Positions 44,834 to 57,006 are shown, counted from the first letter of the stretch. The stretch: DNA of 64,000 nucleotides from Camellia lanceoleosa (GCA_025200525.1 CM045767.1:8725273-8789272); one strand, 5' to 3'. A program made the numbers and translations. The notes: generated from the letters alone by a model not told the origin.

Positions 44834-47800
44834 TGTAGACGCGCCCGAATGCCCCGGGGGAGGGGAATCCCGTTTTGTTCATTTGGACTTACTACAGTTC
44901 AGACTCGAATGTCACAATTCTTAATCTGATCTCGCAAAGTGCAATGCAAGACTGATAAATCACCAAAGAGTCCAAACCCAACAAATTGTTTTGAAAAACT
45001 GATTTTAAGAAAGAAGTGCCAAACATGGACTGCTTTGCCAGATACAGAGTCGCCACCTAAATATTTTATTTTGGGAGAATTTAGGAAACCCTGACTCGTT
45101 ACCTAAGGCCACGTGTCCATCATCACCAAAGTTGCCTCGGCTCGGGAACTTGGGTACGAAAGGGAAAGGTCATGTAATGAGCACCCCCGCTCGACCAATC
45201 GAAGATCGGCCTGTACTAAGCATGATATTTTGTTTTGAAAACATATGCGTTCTTATTCCGGTTATTAGCCTAAAATTACTGTGATGCGCACAACACACAA
45301 GTATAGACCGGATCGCCTAAGTTGGAACAAAACATTTCATGTTTGTTTGTTTGAAAATGGTTTGATGGTGCTACTCGCAAGTAGGCTAAGACGTTGATTT
45401 GCCACCCTCGGGTGGGCTTAGAAAACATGATTTTTGCCACCCCGTAGAGTGGGCTTAAAGCTCGCATTCAATGAATTGTTCCAATTCAGGTAGTCCAACC
45501 TTCACCCACAGGCATTCAAGCAGTTATATCACATAAGCAAATAGCCTCATGGCAAGCATGCTATCATGACAACACTTACACACATGCGGTATGTTAAAGC
45601 GTAAACGCTTACCTAGTACTCCGAGCCAAAACAATAGCTAGTTAGTAATCAAATGCATGATCCTAGTTCATGTTAAGATGGCTAATGCAACACATGCAAA
45701 AATGCAACTAGAATAGGCTCGGCCAATCTAAGAATGGCATGTGAAATGCGACAACTCGATACACGTATTCAAGTTGGAATTGAAATACTATGCAGTTAGT
45801 ATGATGCGCCGAGCCGGTGCATGCGTTACAGATGAATGATGCAAACATGCGAGCATAAGGATGCTAATTGAAACAGGACCTAAAACTAACCATTGAAAGC
45901 AAGTAAGTAAAAGGGAGAAAGACGTGGAGTTGGAAGACATTCACACACACACACACTTATTACAAAATTCGCCCTCTCGACGGAGGGTCCGAATAAATAA
46001 TACAAACTGAATAATTAATTAACTATCCTAGCTAATTAAATATTACAAAACCCTTAACTAATTTAAACAAATTAACTAAGCTATGAAACTAAAGAGGCCG
46101 CCATAGCTCCGCCTCGGAATGATTGAATGATGCATGCTCGATCACCTCACTCGAAAACCCATTACCATGCCACATGTTGCCTCTGTTTGCACTGTTTTAC
46201 ACCTCTGAAAACTGCACAAGTCCCAAGGATGCTTCTGAACCACTCCCTGAGCACTGTAGGATGTCACCGGCCAAAATATAGGAACTTCGGCCATGTGGAA
46301 TTGGTCATCGACCATTTGTGAGGATCTCGGCCAACAATGTTTAGTCGATCGGCACTGAAGATGGCCGGCCGACCATTTCTTCCTGCAGACTGCTCTTTTT
46401 GCTGCAACAGAGGACAAACAGAGCATGGCAAAGCATTTCCAAGAAAATGTTTGCAACCACACCCCTTATCATATTTAAGACTCAAAGGAGTGTGGTTCTC
46501 AACCCTCAGGCCACCAATCATGCATTTCGATGCATGATGGCCAAAGGAGCCAAGTATGCAACCATCAATATAGAATGAATGCACAAAACAAATGAATGCC
46601 TAGAACTCTATCATGCTTGATCAAGAGCGTCGGCGATCGAGAATTGAGGCACGTTTCATCATTTCAAGTATGAAATGTCCCTCGTTCCTCGTGTTTGGCT
46701 TAACACCCAAACCAAACATAATGCAATGCAAGTATACCAAATACAATGCAACATAGAAAATGCAATGCAACATGGCAATGCAATGCAATGCAACATGAGC
46801 ATGCCAAATGCAATGCAACGCAACCTAACATGTAAACAACATGGTATGCAACAAGTATGCAACAATACTATGCAACCTAAACATGCAAATATGCAATGTA
46901 CGAAGTATGCAAAATGCAATGTACCAAGTATGCAATAACGACGAAATGGAACAAGCATGCAACAATATGCAAGGATCATGCAAGATGGACTTAAATTGAA
47001 ATGGGCAGACCTCAGCCATGCCCAAATCAGTGGCCAAAACACTAAAACTAAGGCACCAAAATGCAAAACAAACATGCACACATATTGGTCCATCACTTAG
47101 GCACAAAGAGGACAATTCTCGAAAGCACTCAAAGAGTGAAAAGCATGCAAGCGTGACAACACTACATGCTCTGAAATGATGTCAAGGATGATGCCAAATC
47201 ATACATACAAGTCAAGCATAACATGCAAGAGAGCTCAAGGCTTAAGGCTAGCCAAGGAGCTTGTACTATGGCCACATGAATCAAGCTCCAAAGAGCCAAG
47301 GACAACCAAAACAGTCCTAGATCATGCTAAAGGGAGTCCAAAACATGCAAGGGCCAAAGCTAAAACAAGCCAAAATGAAGGGCCGAAGGCAAGATGCAAG
47401 TAAGGCCAACAAAGGGGATTACACTACACCCATTATAACCAAACATGGCATGACTTAACCAATGAAAAACAGAGATATGGCATGTCAAAATAGGCTCAAA
47501 ACCCCACTTAGATGGCATCCCGAAGACCTAATCATGGAGGCATGCACAATGACCCAACCTTAAGGCACAAAACATCAACCTCCCAATGCATGGAAAAGAT
47601 GACAAATGCAAGTGTATGGCTACACTACATGGACTGAAATCACATATGGAATGATGCCAAATCATGAAAAAGGTCTAAGTAGTGCATGCTAATGGCTTGG
47701 ACACTCGAAGCTAACAAGCTAGGATGTATGGTAGCTATACAAAGCAATGTATGTATGATCAAAACAACATGAAATAGAGCTTTAGCATGCTGAAATATGA

Positions 47801-49109
47801 CTAAAAGTTTCTTTGAGTTGAGCCAAAGTGTGCAAGTATGATGGTCTAAATGCAAGGTGCATGTTAAGGCAAATAAGAGGATTGCTAAACAAGTGCATGA
47901 TGCATGTAAGAGGCTATCAAACCAACTTAAAACAAAGGTATAGCATGACCAAATAACACCAAACACTTGCTGAAATGAAGCAAAAACATGTTAAGCAAAC
48001 ATGCTACCATTACAAGCCATTAACACAAGCAAATGAGACATAAGGAGAGAGGGGTGTCCCTCTACTATACAAGACTCTAAAACCGCCTTTCCACCACTGA
48101 AAATCCTCTAGATTTCAATGGTAGAAAGGTCAAGCCAAAGCAAGAACAAAGGCCAAAAAGGATGACCCAAAATAATGCCAAACAAGGCCTAAGAGGGGGT
48201 AGACAACCCCCAACCCAAAAGAGACCTTAAACAATCATCTTAAGCATATAAAAATAGAACTTTTTCAGTTTATAGTTAAGCTTGAAACAGTATGCAAATA
48301 GGTCTAAAAGCTTAAGCCAAAATGGGGATACAAAAGGTTAGTTGCTCACCCTTGAAGAACACCTTCAAGAACACAACTCCAACCACTCCCTTGGATCAAA
48401 ACCAACCCAAGAACTCTAAAACCAACTTCCTAGTGCCTCAGTAACCAAAGGAAGGTATTCTACTAAGTGCTCTAGTGCAAAAGTATGAACAAAAACACAC
48501 TTTAGGTCACAAACACACACACAAATATATAAAGAGATGGAGATATAGAGAGAGAGATGTATATATATCTTCTATATCAATTTTGCTGAACCTCTGGAAA
48601 GGGAGGGGAGGCTCTCCTCTTATAGGAAATCAAATTCAAAGCTTCTTAGAGAAGCTAAGTTTTGGTTCAAATCCCTCCATACACGTGTATGGAGGGGAGA
48701 GTCTGTGCTCACCAGCTGGCACAGCTAGCATGCACAATGCCTGAAAAAGGCAAAGAAAAGGTCTCGGCCAGAAAATATGGCCGATCGACCAAAATAAGTG
48801 CCGACCGACCAACAAAAGTGCCGACCGGCCAACATTTATGGCCTATGGCATCATGCCATAGCCGATGGTATCATGCCATAGCTGCTGGGGTATGCGGATG
48901 GCCAACAAGCCACCCCCCCTTTCCTCAGAAGTAAAAACACAAGTCCTTGGTCCACAACCAAGCACAAAACAGATGAGTTAAGAGATCTTAAGGCGAGGCG
49001 CGCAACCGAGACCTTCGGAAACTCAAAATGAATAGGAGCATGGATGATCATCGAGTGTTCAAACAATGACGTCCAAGTCTTAAGGACGGTCAAAAATGGG
49101 GTGTCTACA
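44834..49109 (-). mobile_element. Inverted solo LTR of the element B family inside element B integrase
   Basis: It starts TGTAGACGCGCCCGAA and ends AATGGGGTGTCTACA, the reverse complement of the B LTR, 4,276 bp. A perfect TSD, GGGAT, lies at 44,829-44,833 and 49,110-49,114. It keeps proper TG...CA ends, while the host 5' LTR has lost one. It contains the same modules inverted: GATCGG arrays at about 46,265-46,375 and 48,775-48,870, a G-box palindrome of 24 bp at 48,673-48,696, and the TTGCATG-rich stretch at 46,720-46,990. Confidence 0.93.
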
Positions 49110-49114
49110 GGGAT

Positions 49115-49514
49115 GGAGGCCGTTCTGCCTATCGAAATTGAGGTTTCGTCATTATGAGTACTGGCTGAGTGTCAGATAGCCGAGGCAGATTGGCAACAAA
49201 GCAGGTTCGAAGAACTCATGCTCTTTGATGAAAGAAGGCTGAAAGCACTGTATCATGTTCAGGGTTATCAACGACGAATTGCCAGGGCTTTTAACAAGAA
49301 AGTTAAGTCCAGGAATTTGAAGGAAGGAGATTTGGTGCTCAAAGACAACCGAGCTCCCATCCACGACCCTAGGGGCAAGTTCAGACCCAATTGGAGTGGT
49401 CCTTACATCATCGAGTCTATCTGGTCGGGTAGAGCTGTCGTTCTGATGGACCTAGATAGCCTAGAGTTCTCCCAACCAATCAACATGGACAAGTTGAAGA
49501 AATATTTTCCCTGA
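49115..49514 (+). pseudogene. Element B integrase C-terminus
   Basis: After the GGGAT duplication the frame resumes MEAVLPIEIEVSS, then a TGA at about 49,156-49,158, then RRLKALYHVQGYQRRIARAFNKKV and a GDLVLKDN...GKFRPNWSGPYII segment typical of the integrase C-terminal domain. It ends MDKLKKYFP and TGA at 49,512-49,514. The chromatin- or DNA-binding C-terminal fold is otherwise complete. Confidence 0.9.
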
Positions 49515-49517
49515 GTG

Positions 49518-49643
49518 GCTCGCTAGGATGAAAACCTGAAAGGGCGACCTAGGCAAAAGTTAGAGCATAAAAAATTTGAAATTATAAAAACTGAGCTCGC
49601 AAGGTTGAAAACCCAGAAAGGGCGGCCTTGGCAAAAGTTAGAG
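49518..49643 (+). repeat. Two ~49-bp direct repeats after integrase
   Basis: The copies at about 49,518-49,566 and 49,595-49,643 share GCTCGC-AGG-TGAAAAC and AGGGCG-CCT-GGCAAAAG. Such blocks are common just downstream of integrase in plant Tat elements. They are followed by a 500-bp AT-richer spacer with no gene. Confidence 0.75.
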
Positions 49644-50167
49644 CGCAAAATCAGAGAGTTAATAGCTGAGTGAACCCGAGCCGAACTACGTAAGGCTTGA
49701 TTTCCATCTTTGGGATACGTAGGCAACTTCATCCTGAAGTCCAGCCATAAACATTTCCCCGGTCAACTTTGTCCATGTGATCATGTTTGGTCATCTTTGT
49801 CTATTCTGCATTCAAGAGCTCGGTTGTAATCTCCAGATGCAGTGCTATTCAGATTAGGGGCAACTTTCCAGTTGCTGGGATCCAAGGTTGTACATCTCAG
49901 TGATAGATCTCAGGCGTGTCCAGTTGTGATCCATATCGAAAATGGCTTTGAAAAGTTTTAATAAAAGTTGATTTTGCTCAAATTAATATTTTTACAACTT
50001 AGACCATTTCTGGACCAAACGAAAAATTTTTAGTACCCACAACCTTCAATTACATTGATTTCAATATAGAGTTCTCCTACTCTTGAATACAAATTGAAGT
50101 TGCTTTTATTACATTCATAAAGAAAACTTGAAAGTTCTGATTAAAAGCAAATAAATTCGGGGCATAG

Positions 50168-51566
50168 TCAGGTGTTCCTACATCCCCTCCCAGAGCTTGT
50201 AGAAGCCTCTGATGCCAAAGTGGGCCCTACCTGTGCCTCTTCATTGAGCCAATCTATGCACTCATCAGAGAGGGTGCAACTAAAAATGGGAGTGGGGGCC
50301 AGAAGCTCCCTCGTCCTCCATGCTGCGGCATACCGAGCTAGCTGTGCACCTCGGACCAAAAATGTAGCAAGGTACTCTATCCCCTCCTCCGGACAAGTCT
50401 GATCATGACCGAACTGGCGCCAGAACCGGAACGAAAAGTAAAAGACACAGTGTGTCAGGCCGATCAACTGAATCCCGGGCTGGCGAGTCATGCTATAGCT
50501 CATCACCGGTAAATTGAGCCAAGGACAGTGCCAAACAATGTCGAGAGCAGACAAATTGCACAGCCAGTTGTACCACCATCCCTCATCCGGGGCATCGACT
50601 AGACGTCGCCGGAAGAAATAGATGCGAGCTGAATATGCCGGGCATGAGTCCACCACTCTTAATTTGTCCATCAACCATACCTGGGGAGGGATAAAAAATG
50701 AGAGATTAAAGAATAGAGAGGTGTATGTTGAGAGAAAATGTGAGAAAATGTGGGGTTTTGAGAGAAAAATTGAGCCTGAGGGCCGAGTGATGTAAGCAAT
50801 ATATGTGAGATAGGGTGGGAAACATTACCTGCAGTAGTAGTGGACTCCCCGTGAATCTAGTCATCTCCCGACGATGAAAAGCGCCCAAACCCATCAACAT
50901 CTCCGCTAGCGTCATGGCGATGCAGCTCTTACCCTCTCTTAAGCCCTCGACAACCTCAATCAAATGAGTGCTAAACCCATCGAAGCCTAGGGCGAGGAAG
51001 AAATGAGACAGTATGCACAAGCAAAGCGCATGTCGCCGATAGCCCTGCCAATGATGATCGCCGCGGTCACCGGCATCAAAAAACCGATGAACCAAGCTCG
51101 GAATGTCCAGCTCTCCGTCGTGAATCAATGACCGAGCGTCATGCAAAGTAAGGCCACACATTCGTCCTAAGGCTTAGACGTGGCCGAACCGAAGCTGAGG
51201 CAAAAAAATTTCATTGTGCTCGGATTCCATTAAAACTTGGAAATCCTCGAAAGTGGGACACATCTCTTGTCTGCCAAAGCTAAAGACGTATGTCACCGGA
51301 TTCCAAAACCTTGCCGCGGCATGGAGGAATGGACAATGCAGCGGGGTGCGACCCAACGTGAATAGTGCATTTATGCCAAAGCCCCGGAAGTTCAGCTTTT
51401 CCAAGCCATCCAAGTTGGCAATCCAATTTGTGAGATTTTTGATAAGAAACTCTTCCATTTGGTGCAAATCAAAGCTGAAATGAGGAAAACTACGAAGCTG
51501 AGGCTTTTGTAGAAGATAAGATGTTGAGTGGAAGACAGGTGGCAGCATTCTGGAGGTGCTTGCCAT
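50168..51566 (-). pseudogene. Antisense gene 1 of element B, DUF7745-like, two exons
   Basis: Read on the minus strand. The ATG at 51,566 starts MASTSRMLPPVFHSTSYL. Exon 1 (51,566-50,829) has FWNPVTYVFSFGRQEMCPTF, like the DUF7745 proteins of plants, then RMCGLTLHDARSLI and HHWQGYRRHALCLCILSHFF. The donor CTGCAG/GTAATG and acceptor CTCCCCAG/GTATGG bound a 148-bp intron (50,828-50,681), and the frame joins as LLLQ-VWLMDKLRVV. Exon 2 (50,680-50,168) has PDEGWWYNWLCNLSALDIV and CPEEGIEYLATFLVRGAQLARY and ends CRNT. One in-frame TAA at about 51,171 breaks it. Total length would be about 415 residues. An upstream M at 51,584 lies inside the palindrome array, so I prefer 51,566. Function unknown. 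Confidence 0.7.
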
Positions 51567-51570
51567 TTTT

Positions 51571-51640
51571 GGCCAATCGGCCAAAAAGAGTGCCGACCGA
51601 CCATATATTCTGGCTGATCGGCTAGTGATGATGGCTGATG
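51571..51640 (-). promoter_or_regulatory. GATCGG palindrome array 5' of antisense gene 1
   Basis: GGCCAATCGGCC, GCCGACCGACC and GGCTGATCGGCTA lie in about 20-bp phase directly upstream of the preferred ATG of antisense gene 1. They are decayed versions of the GCCGATCGGC array of the LTRs. They could lie in the promoter or the 5' UTR. Confidence 0.5.
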
Positions 51641-52189
51641 GTCTCCCCCTTTGTTCTCTGAGCTGTATAAGTGTTGAATATGATGGAAACTTGTGATTGG
51701 TTCCACTTTTAATGCCTTCCGGTGACGATTTTGTGAAGTCGCACCTGTGTTACTTCAAGTTGTTTATCGAGTTGTCGTACATTTGTTTATCGAGTTGTAT
51801 TTTGTATTCTTTAAGCCTTTGTTTTGCTTATCGAGTTGTATTTACATTGGGTTAGCTTGTCAAGTTCTTTGTTTTGCTTATCGAGGTGTCTTGTCATTAG
51901 TTGGTTCACTACCTGATTAATGCAATTCGAGTGTTTGGTTTTCAAAACAAAGTTCAATCTCATTTACATTGTTATGTAATGCGATGCGATGCATAGAATG
52001 TACAAATGCAACACTTTTTCAACAAAAACAGCTGTTTCATTTCATCATATTCTCTTTTGCAAAAGTACATAGTTTTGAAGAAAATAAAACCTGCATGAGG
52101 CAGTACAATGTGCTTAAACTACCAGTAAAAAGAAAAATAAAGCAAAGAAGAAGAAAAGCAGCAAAATGTCTGGATCGGTGCCGGTCGCC
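51641..52189. other. Spacer between antisense genes 1 and 2
   Basis: No coding frame is supported. It contains about four copies of TTATCGAGTTGT or TTATCGAGGTGT (51,765-51,890). Confidence 0.55.
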
Positions 52190-55020
52190 TCAAGTGCGGG
52201 AGTCCGTCCTCGTCCTCTTCTTGGATGAAGGTCCAGGATCACCGCCGTCACCTCCGCTATCTGAGTCATCTCCGGCCTCACCCTGGGACGACTCTGCCTC
52301 CGCATCGGACTCATCATCGTTAGGGGAAGGCTCTTGTGAACTACTCGCAGCACGAGCTCGCCTGTGTCTGCCTCGACTGTGGATCGTCATCTCCCGTCTG
52401 GCTCCCCCGGCTGCTCTAGGAGGTGCTGAAGGTCCAGCTGGAGCACCCCCTACGGCTAATATCTGGAATGGGGCCTGAAAAGAACGAATGGCAAATGCAT
52501 CAGTTATGCTACGCAAAGTAGGGTATGAATACCGAATGTAATGTATGAGTACAGTGTATGAATGCCGTGGGCAATGCTGTGAGCAGTGTATGAACGCTAT
52601 GAGTATAGTGTATCAGTGCTGTGAGCAGTATGTGAGTTATAGTGTATCAATGCTGTGAGGGGTATGTGAATACAGTGTATCAAGTGCCGTATTGATAATG
52701 CGATGCATCAGATCATGTATAGAGCAGATTATGCAAAGTTTTGGGACTAAAGTTGAAAGAACTTACCAGGATGCCGTAAATGGTCAACAGGTCGATGCTC
52801 CTCTGTAGCATCCCCATCACTGACGCTGTCAGCTTCAGAGATTGACTAGTGTACTCGATGGAAGCCTGCAAAAAGTGTTGAAGTCATTATTATCCTGCGG
52901 GATATCAAATGAAATGAAATGACTGTACAGAATGAAAAGTATAGCAGCACATACCGGGGTCGAGCCGCGAACTCTAACAAGCTCATGATCAGCCGGAAGA
53001 AGAGTGATGGGTATCTGATAAGTCTCCCCACCCTGTCCTCGGCATGCCATGGTAGTGGGCAGGGCTGGCCACTCTACTCCCTCCTCTCCGGACCCACTCG
53101 CTTAGGGGCCCGAGCCACCTCGATGTTCCACTCCTACGGGCGCCATGAGCCTCTCTCGACTCGGCGAGCACCGGTCAGAGGCCGCATCAAATAAGTCTGG
53201 ATGAACTCGGTGTAGTCGCCCTCGCCTCTAAGGGGGTCCGAATCCCAACCTATCGTGAAATCCATCATCTCCTCCAAGGTGTACCTTTCAGTATGCCTCA
53301 TATGGGTAGGAGGTGGACTCGGAACTATTCGCCCGTAGCCGAGGGTCCGCGCAGAAGCGCCACCCAGTACCAAACTCGCAACCGACCTCTAGTAGAATCT
53401 CGAACCGGCAGCTCTTGAGCACTGTGATATCGCTTCTCAACTATGTCCGGCAACAGAGCCCAGAGCTGCCAAGTGATCTACAAATAATGGGATATACAGT
53501 TTGTCATCTACTGTTGAAAGTACAATGTAAAGCGAAGCTTAAATGAACTGTAAAGTTTGAAATACCTCTGCAGCGGTGATGGTGTCGAAGTATCTGCGGA
53601 AAAACAAGAAAGACTCCCGTGGCCTCCGCTCGCACCTCACGTCATAGCGATGAGAATATGGAACGCCGAGGGAGATCTCCACATTCGACACTGGGGCAAG
53701 CCTCGGAAAGTAGGCATATACCCACAACTGTAGAGTGTGACAGGGCAAATATGAGTATGCTTATCAAATAAAGCGATAAGCGAAATTAGAATCATTGTGC
53801 AAGCAGGCGATTAAGCGGTGCAGTAAGTATGCAAAGTGTATGTCGTGTACGTGTAAAGTGTAAAGCAGAATTGAAAAGCAGAAAGGGAAAATGTACCTCC
53901 CAAGCTCGCCAGTAGCCTCCGAGCAAGTGTCCACTGCGGTGGGAGGATGAGCTCATGTATCCGTAGAGCGTAGCCAAGCCTGCGCCACCCCAGTTGTAGC
54001 GGCGGATCCGCGTCACGTCCACCAATGCACTTAGTAGATAAAAGGCGACAGTGTTCGCCCGGTCGGCGAAGAGGGTGGTCCCCAACAAGAACATAATGAA
54101 GCCCCGAGCATACTGCTCCTCCTCCTCACGGGTCGTGGGCGCCTATACCCTGAAATGGTCCTCGAACCAAGAGTACCTCATGAACCCTGGTCGGGAGAGA
54201 GGTGGCCGAGCACCGAGCAAAAACATCTGGGTGGTATCCCGCTCATCCATATCAGTGTCAAAGGGAATCGGATCACCCCCTACTCCGATGCCGGTGAGCA
54301 TCAAGAAGTCGAAAGGAGTCATCGTCATCTCCCCTATAGCAGAAAGGTGGAAGGAATCGGTGGTGTCCCACCACCTCTCCACTAGCACACCAAGAAGAGG
54401 CCTACTCGTAGTGAGGCGCGAGAGTCCCATGCAAAAAGTGCCGAAGCCGACCTGATCAACGATGTGGCGGACCGCATCGAGCAACTCCATGTACCATCCT
54501 CAGGCAATGGTGTTCCCATACCCCCGGAAGGCATGGGAATCTCCTTGTGTTCAAAGACAGACAGATGCGAAGTAGTGTCAGAAATACAATATGTTGAATG
54601 CATTCAGAATTGATGAATATGCAGTGTGTGTGCATGTGTTCAAGTTTAAATAAATATCGCGTGTGGGTGTGCTCACGGTGAACTACGCATATGATGTATC
54701 AGTGTGTTTGGGTTATTCAATTATAGAGTAGTATTCGGCTATCGAAGATATCTTATCTACATTGCGGAAAATGAAAGAGAGGAAGAATATACCTCAGCAG
54801 CGCCGAAGGATAGTTGTGACTCCGGCTCGAGTAGCAGGAGCTCCAATGGTACTCCTCGTGCATAGCTCCTAAACTGGCGGATGCTATTGGGAGGCAACAC
54901 GTGTATCACAGGCCTGTAGGTCGCCAGATCGAACGGTTGAACACTAAGTGGCAGGAGCTCAACCTCAAGGTCCATGTCCATCTCTGGGGAAGTCCCACCC
55001 CGTGGAATGTCGTCTGCCAT
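52190..55020 (-). pseudogene. Antisense gene 2 of element B, plant mobile domain (PMD) protein, six exons
   Basis: Read on the minus strand from MADDIPRGG at 55,020. Probable exons: 55,020-54,793 (donor GAG/GTATAT), about 54,530-53,897 (GAG/GTACAT), 53,727-53,566 (CTACAG/TTG to GAG/GTATTT), 53,477-52,955 (TTGTAG/ATC to CCG/GTATGT), 52,865-52,767 (TTGCAG/GCT to CTG/GTAAGT) and 52,474-52,190 (TTTCAG/GCC). The second exon has LVERWWDTTDSFHLSAIGEM and TPFDFLMLTGI, the core of PMD (aminotransferase-like) proteins, then LLGTTLFADRANTVAFYLL and YGYMSSSSHRSGH. The last exon is Ser/Glu/Asp-rich with a basic tail (SSKKRTRTD), suggesting a nuclear protein. Breaks: a TGA before GWYMELL (about 54,500), a TAG at about 54,145 and a frameshift near 53,330. 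PMD occurs in both host genes and transposons. Confidence 0.75.
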
Positions 55021-55866
55021 CTCGAGAAAGGTGCAAAAACGGTCGAGGGTGTGAAAAATGGGCAAGAATGCCAAAAGTCAACCCAAAAGTCAACCCTGAG
55101 GGGTGAAAAATGGGAAAAAAGGTCGGAGTGTGGGAAAAGGCACAAATATCAAGGTAAACTCGGGGGAAACAAACCCCAAATGGTGGAAATCAAGAATGTG
55201 GCACCGAAATCGAGTTTTGTTCGGTTCAAAGTGTTTGAAACGAAGAGAGTTTCGCGAATCGAACGATGTGGGAGGCTCGAAAACAAGAGAAAAGCTCAGA
55301 TCTAAGGTTGGGAAATCACCTAGAGAGAGAGATGAGTGATTTTCGACTAAGAAGAAGTGAGAATATAGGGTTTGGAACCCTATATTTAAAGACCCGAGGC
55401 AAAATGTCAAAACTACCCCGAAATTGTCATTTTTGGCCGATCGGCCAAATTGTTAGCCGATCGGCTAAATATTTGGCCGATGATCTCTTTTTGTGGCCGA
55501 TGGATGGCCGATGGCCTCCCCTTGTGGTTGATGAACCTCTAATGCCCTTGTGTAGGTCAGTCTTGTTGATTGGTACCTTCATCTTTCAAGAAAGTGCAAG
55601 AAAATATACTTTGGAAGCTTAACCGGCCTTCGTGTTGACCTCGAACCGTGTCTTCTGTGTGCGGCACTCGATATGTGCGAGGTGTATCCTTTTTCGTATC
55701 CTTTTGTATATTACGAGATTCGAAAATCGCCTTGAATATGTCACATTACAATGTTTTGTCATGTTTGTAATAAGCGCGCTTGTTATATGTCTTTTTGCTC
55801 TTGCGTTAAGCATGCCTCGTCTCATGTTAAAGTTGCATCTCAACATCGCAAATAATATGCCTCCGT
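55021..55866. other. 5' region of antisense gene 2, with GATCGG palindrome array
   Basis: At 55,437-55,520, GCCGATCGGC, a 10-bp spacer, GCCGATCGGC, a 10-bp spacer and GCCGATGATC follow each other in exact 20-bp phase, then two GGCCGATGG copies. This is about 420 bp 5' of the antisense gene 2 ATG on the minus strand. The part nearer the gene (55,030-55,330) has no supported frame and may be leader sequence. Confidence 0.55.
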
Positions 55867-56590
55867 CATGCTTGCATTGTCATGCATATCTCTTTCGCAT
55901 TGTCATGCACCTCTTTAACTTGCACTGTCACGTACGTTACTTGCATTGTTTTGCACATCTATCTTGCGTTGTCACGCACTATACTCGCATTGTCACGCAC
56001 TTCTTTAACTTGCGCTGTCACGCACGTTACTCGCATTGTCATACACATCTCTTTAACTTGCGCTGTCACGCACGTTACTTGCATTGTTTTGCACATCTAT
56101 CTTGAGTTGTCACGCACTATACTCTCATTGTCATGCACTTCTTTAACTTGCGTTGTCACGCATGTTACTTGCATTGTTTTGCACATCTATCTTGCGTTGT
56201 CATGCACTATACTCGCATTGTCATGCACCTCTTTAACTTGCACTGTCACGCACGTTACTTGCATTGTTTTGCACATCTATCTTGTGATGTCACGCACTAT
56301 ACTCGCATTGCTATACACCTCTCTAACTTGCGCTGTCACGCACGTTACTTGCATTATTTTGCACCTCTTTAACTTGCACTGTCACGCACTATACTTGCAT
56401 TGTTTTGCACATCTATCTTGCGCTATCACACATGTTACGTGCATTATCATACACCTCTTTTATCTTACGCTGTCACGCATGTTCCACCCGCATTGTTATG
56501 CACACGCTATCTTGCGCTGTCACGCACAGCACTCGCATTGTTATGCACTTGTTTCACTTGCATTGTTATACACGTTCTACCTACATGTGT
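55867..56590 (+). repeat. Higher-order satellite-like array near the 3' LTR of element B
   Basis: A basic 21-25-bp unit with TTGCRYTGTCACGCAC or TTGCATTGTTTTGCAC cores is arranged in a roughly 92-bp higher-order unit of four subunit types, repeated about seven times and decaying to the right. It creates a spurious 243-codon frame of repeated CIVLHIYLALSRTILALS. The array separates antisense gene 2 from the PPT. Confidence 0.9.
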
Positions 56591-56992
56591 TTCTACTATA
56601 TTCTACCTGTTAAGTTTCTTTCTTTTGTAGGCACAATATTGTATGTACGGTTCATTTGAAGCTGGCGCAACCAGACGAACCAGACGGTATTGTATGTACT
56701 CCGCGTGAGACGTAGCGAGAATTGTATAATTCTCTTACATCCTTTATGCATGTAATGTAGTTTGATTCTTATTCGCTTGCTTAAACTGTTGCATGTTATG
56801 CTTCATTACAATTCTCTTTGCATGATCATAAGTTATGCTCGGCATCTTGCATGTCATTTGCATCTTGCCCCTGCCTGCCGGCGCATATCTTCGTTATCTT
56901 GTATGCTTGTCTAAGTCTTCGGCCTTGTCGAAAATGGGTCGTCTCTAGGCTTTGACATTCACTCCCGTCATCTTATGACTTTCGAGTTCTGT

Positions 56993-57006
56993 CAAAGAGG
57001 GGCAAC
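56993..57006 (+). other. Element B polypurine tract
   Basis: CAAAGAGGGGCAAC directly precedes the 3' LTR start TGTCGACACC. Confidence 0.8.

Noticed and set aside
52919..54455. Plus-strand ORFs within the antisense gene 2 region
   Set aside because: The minus strand has PMD motifs and splice sites, so the plus-strand frames are shadows.
55882..56613. A 243-codon plus-strand frame with repeated CIVLHIYLALSRT
   Set aside because: It is the translation of the satellite-like array. The composition is periodic and there is no start context or domain.
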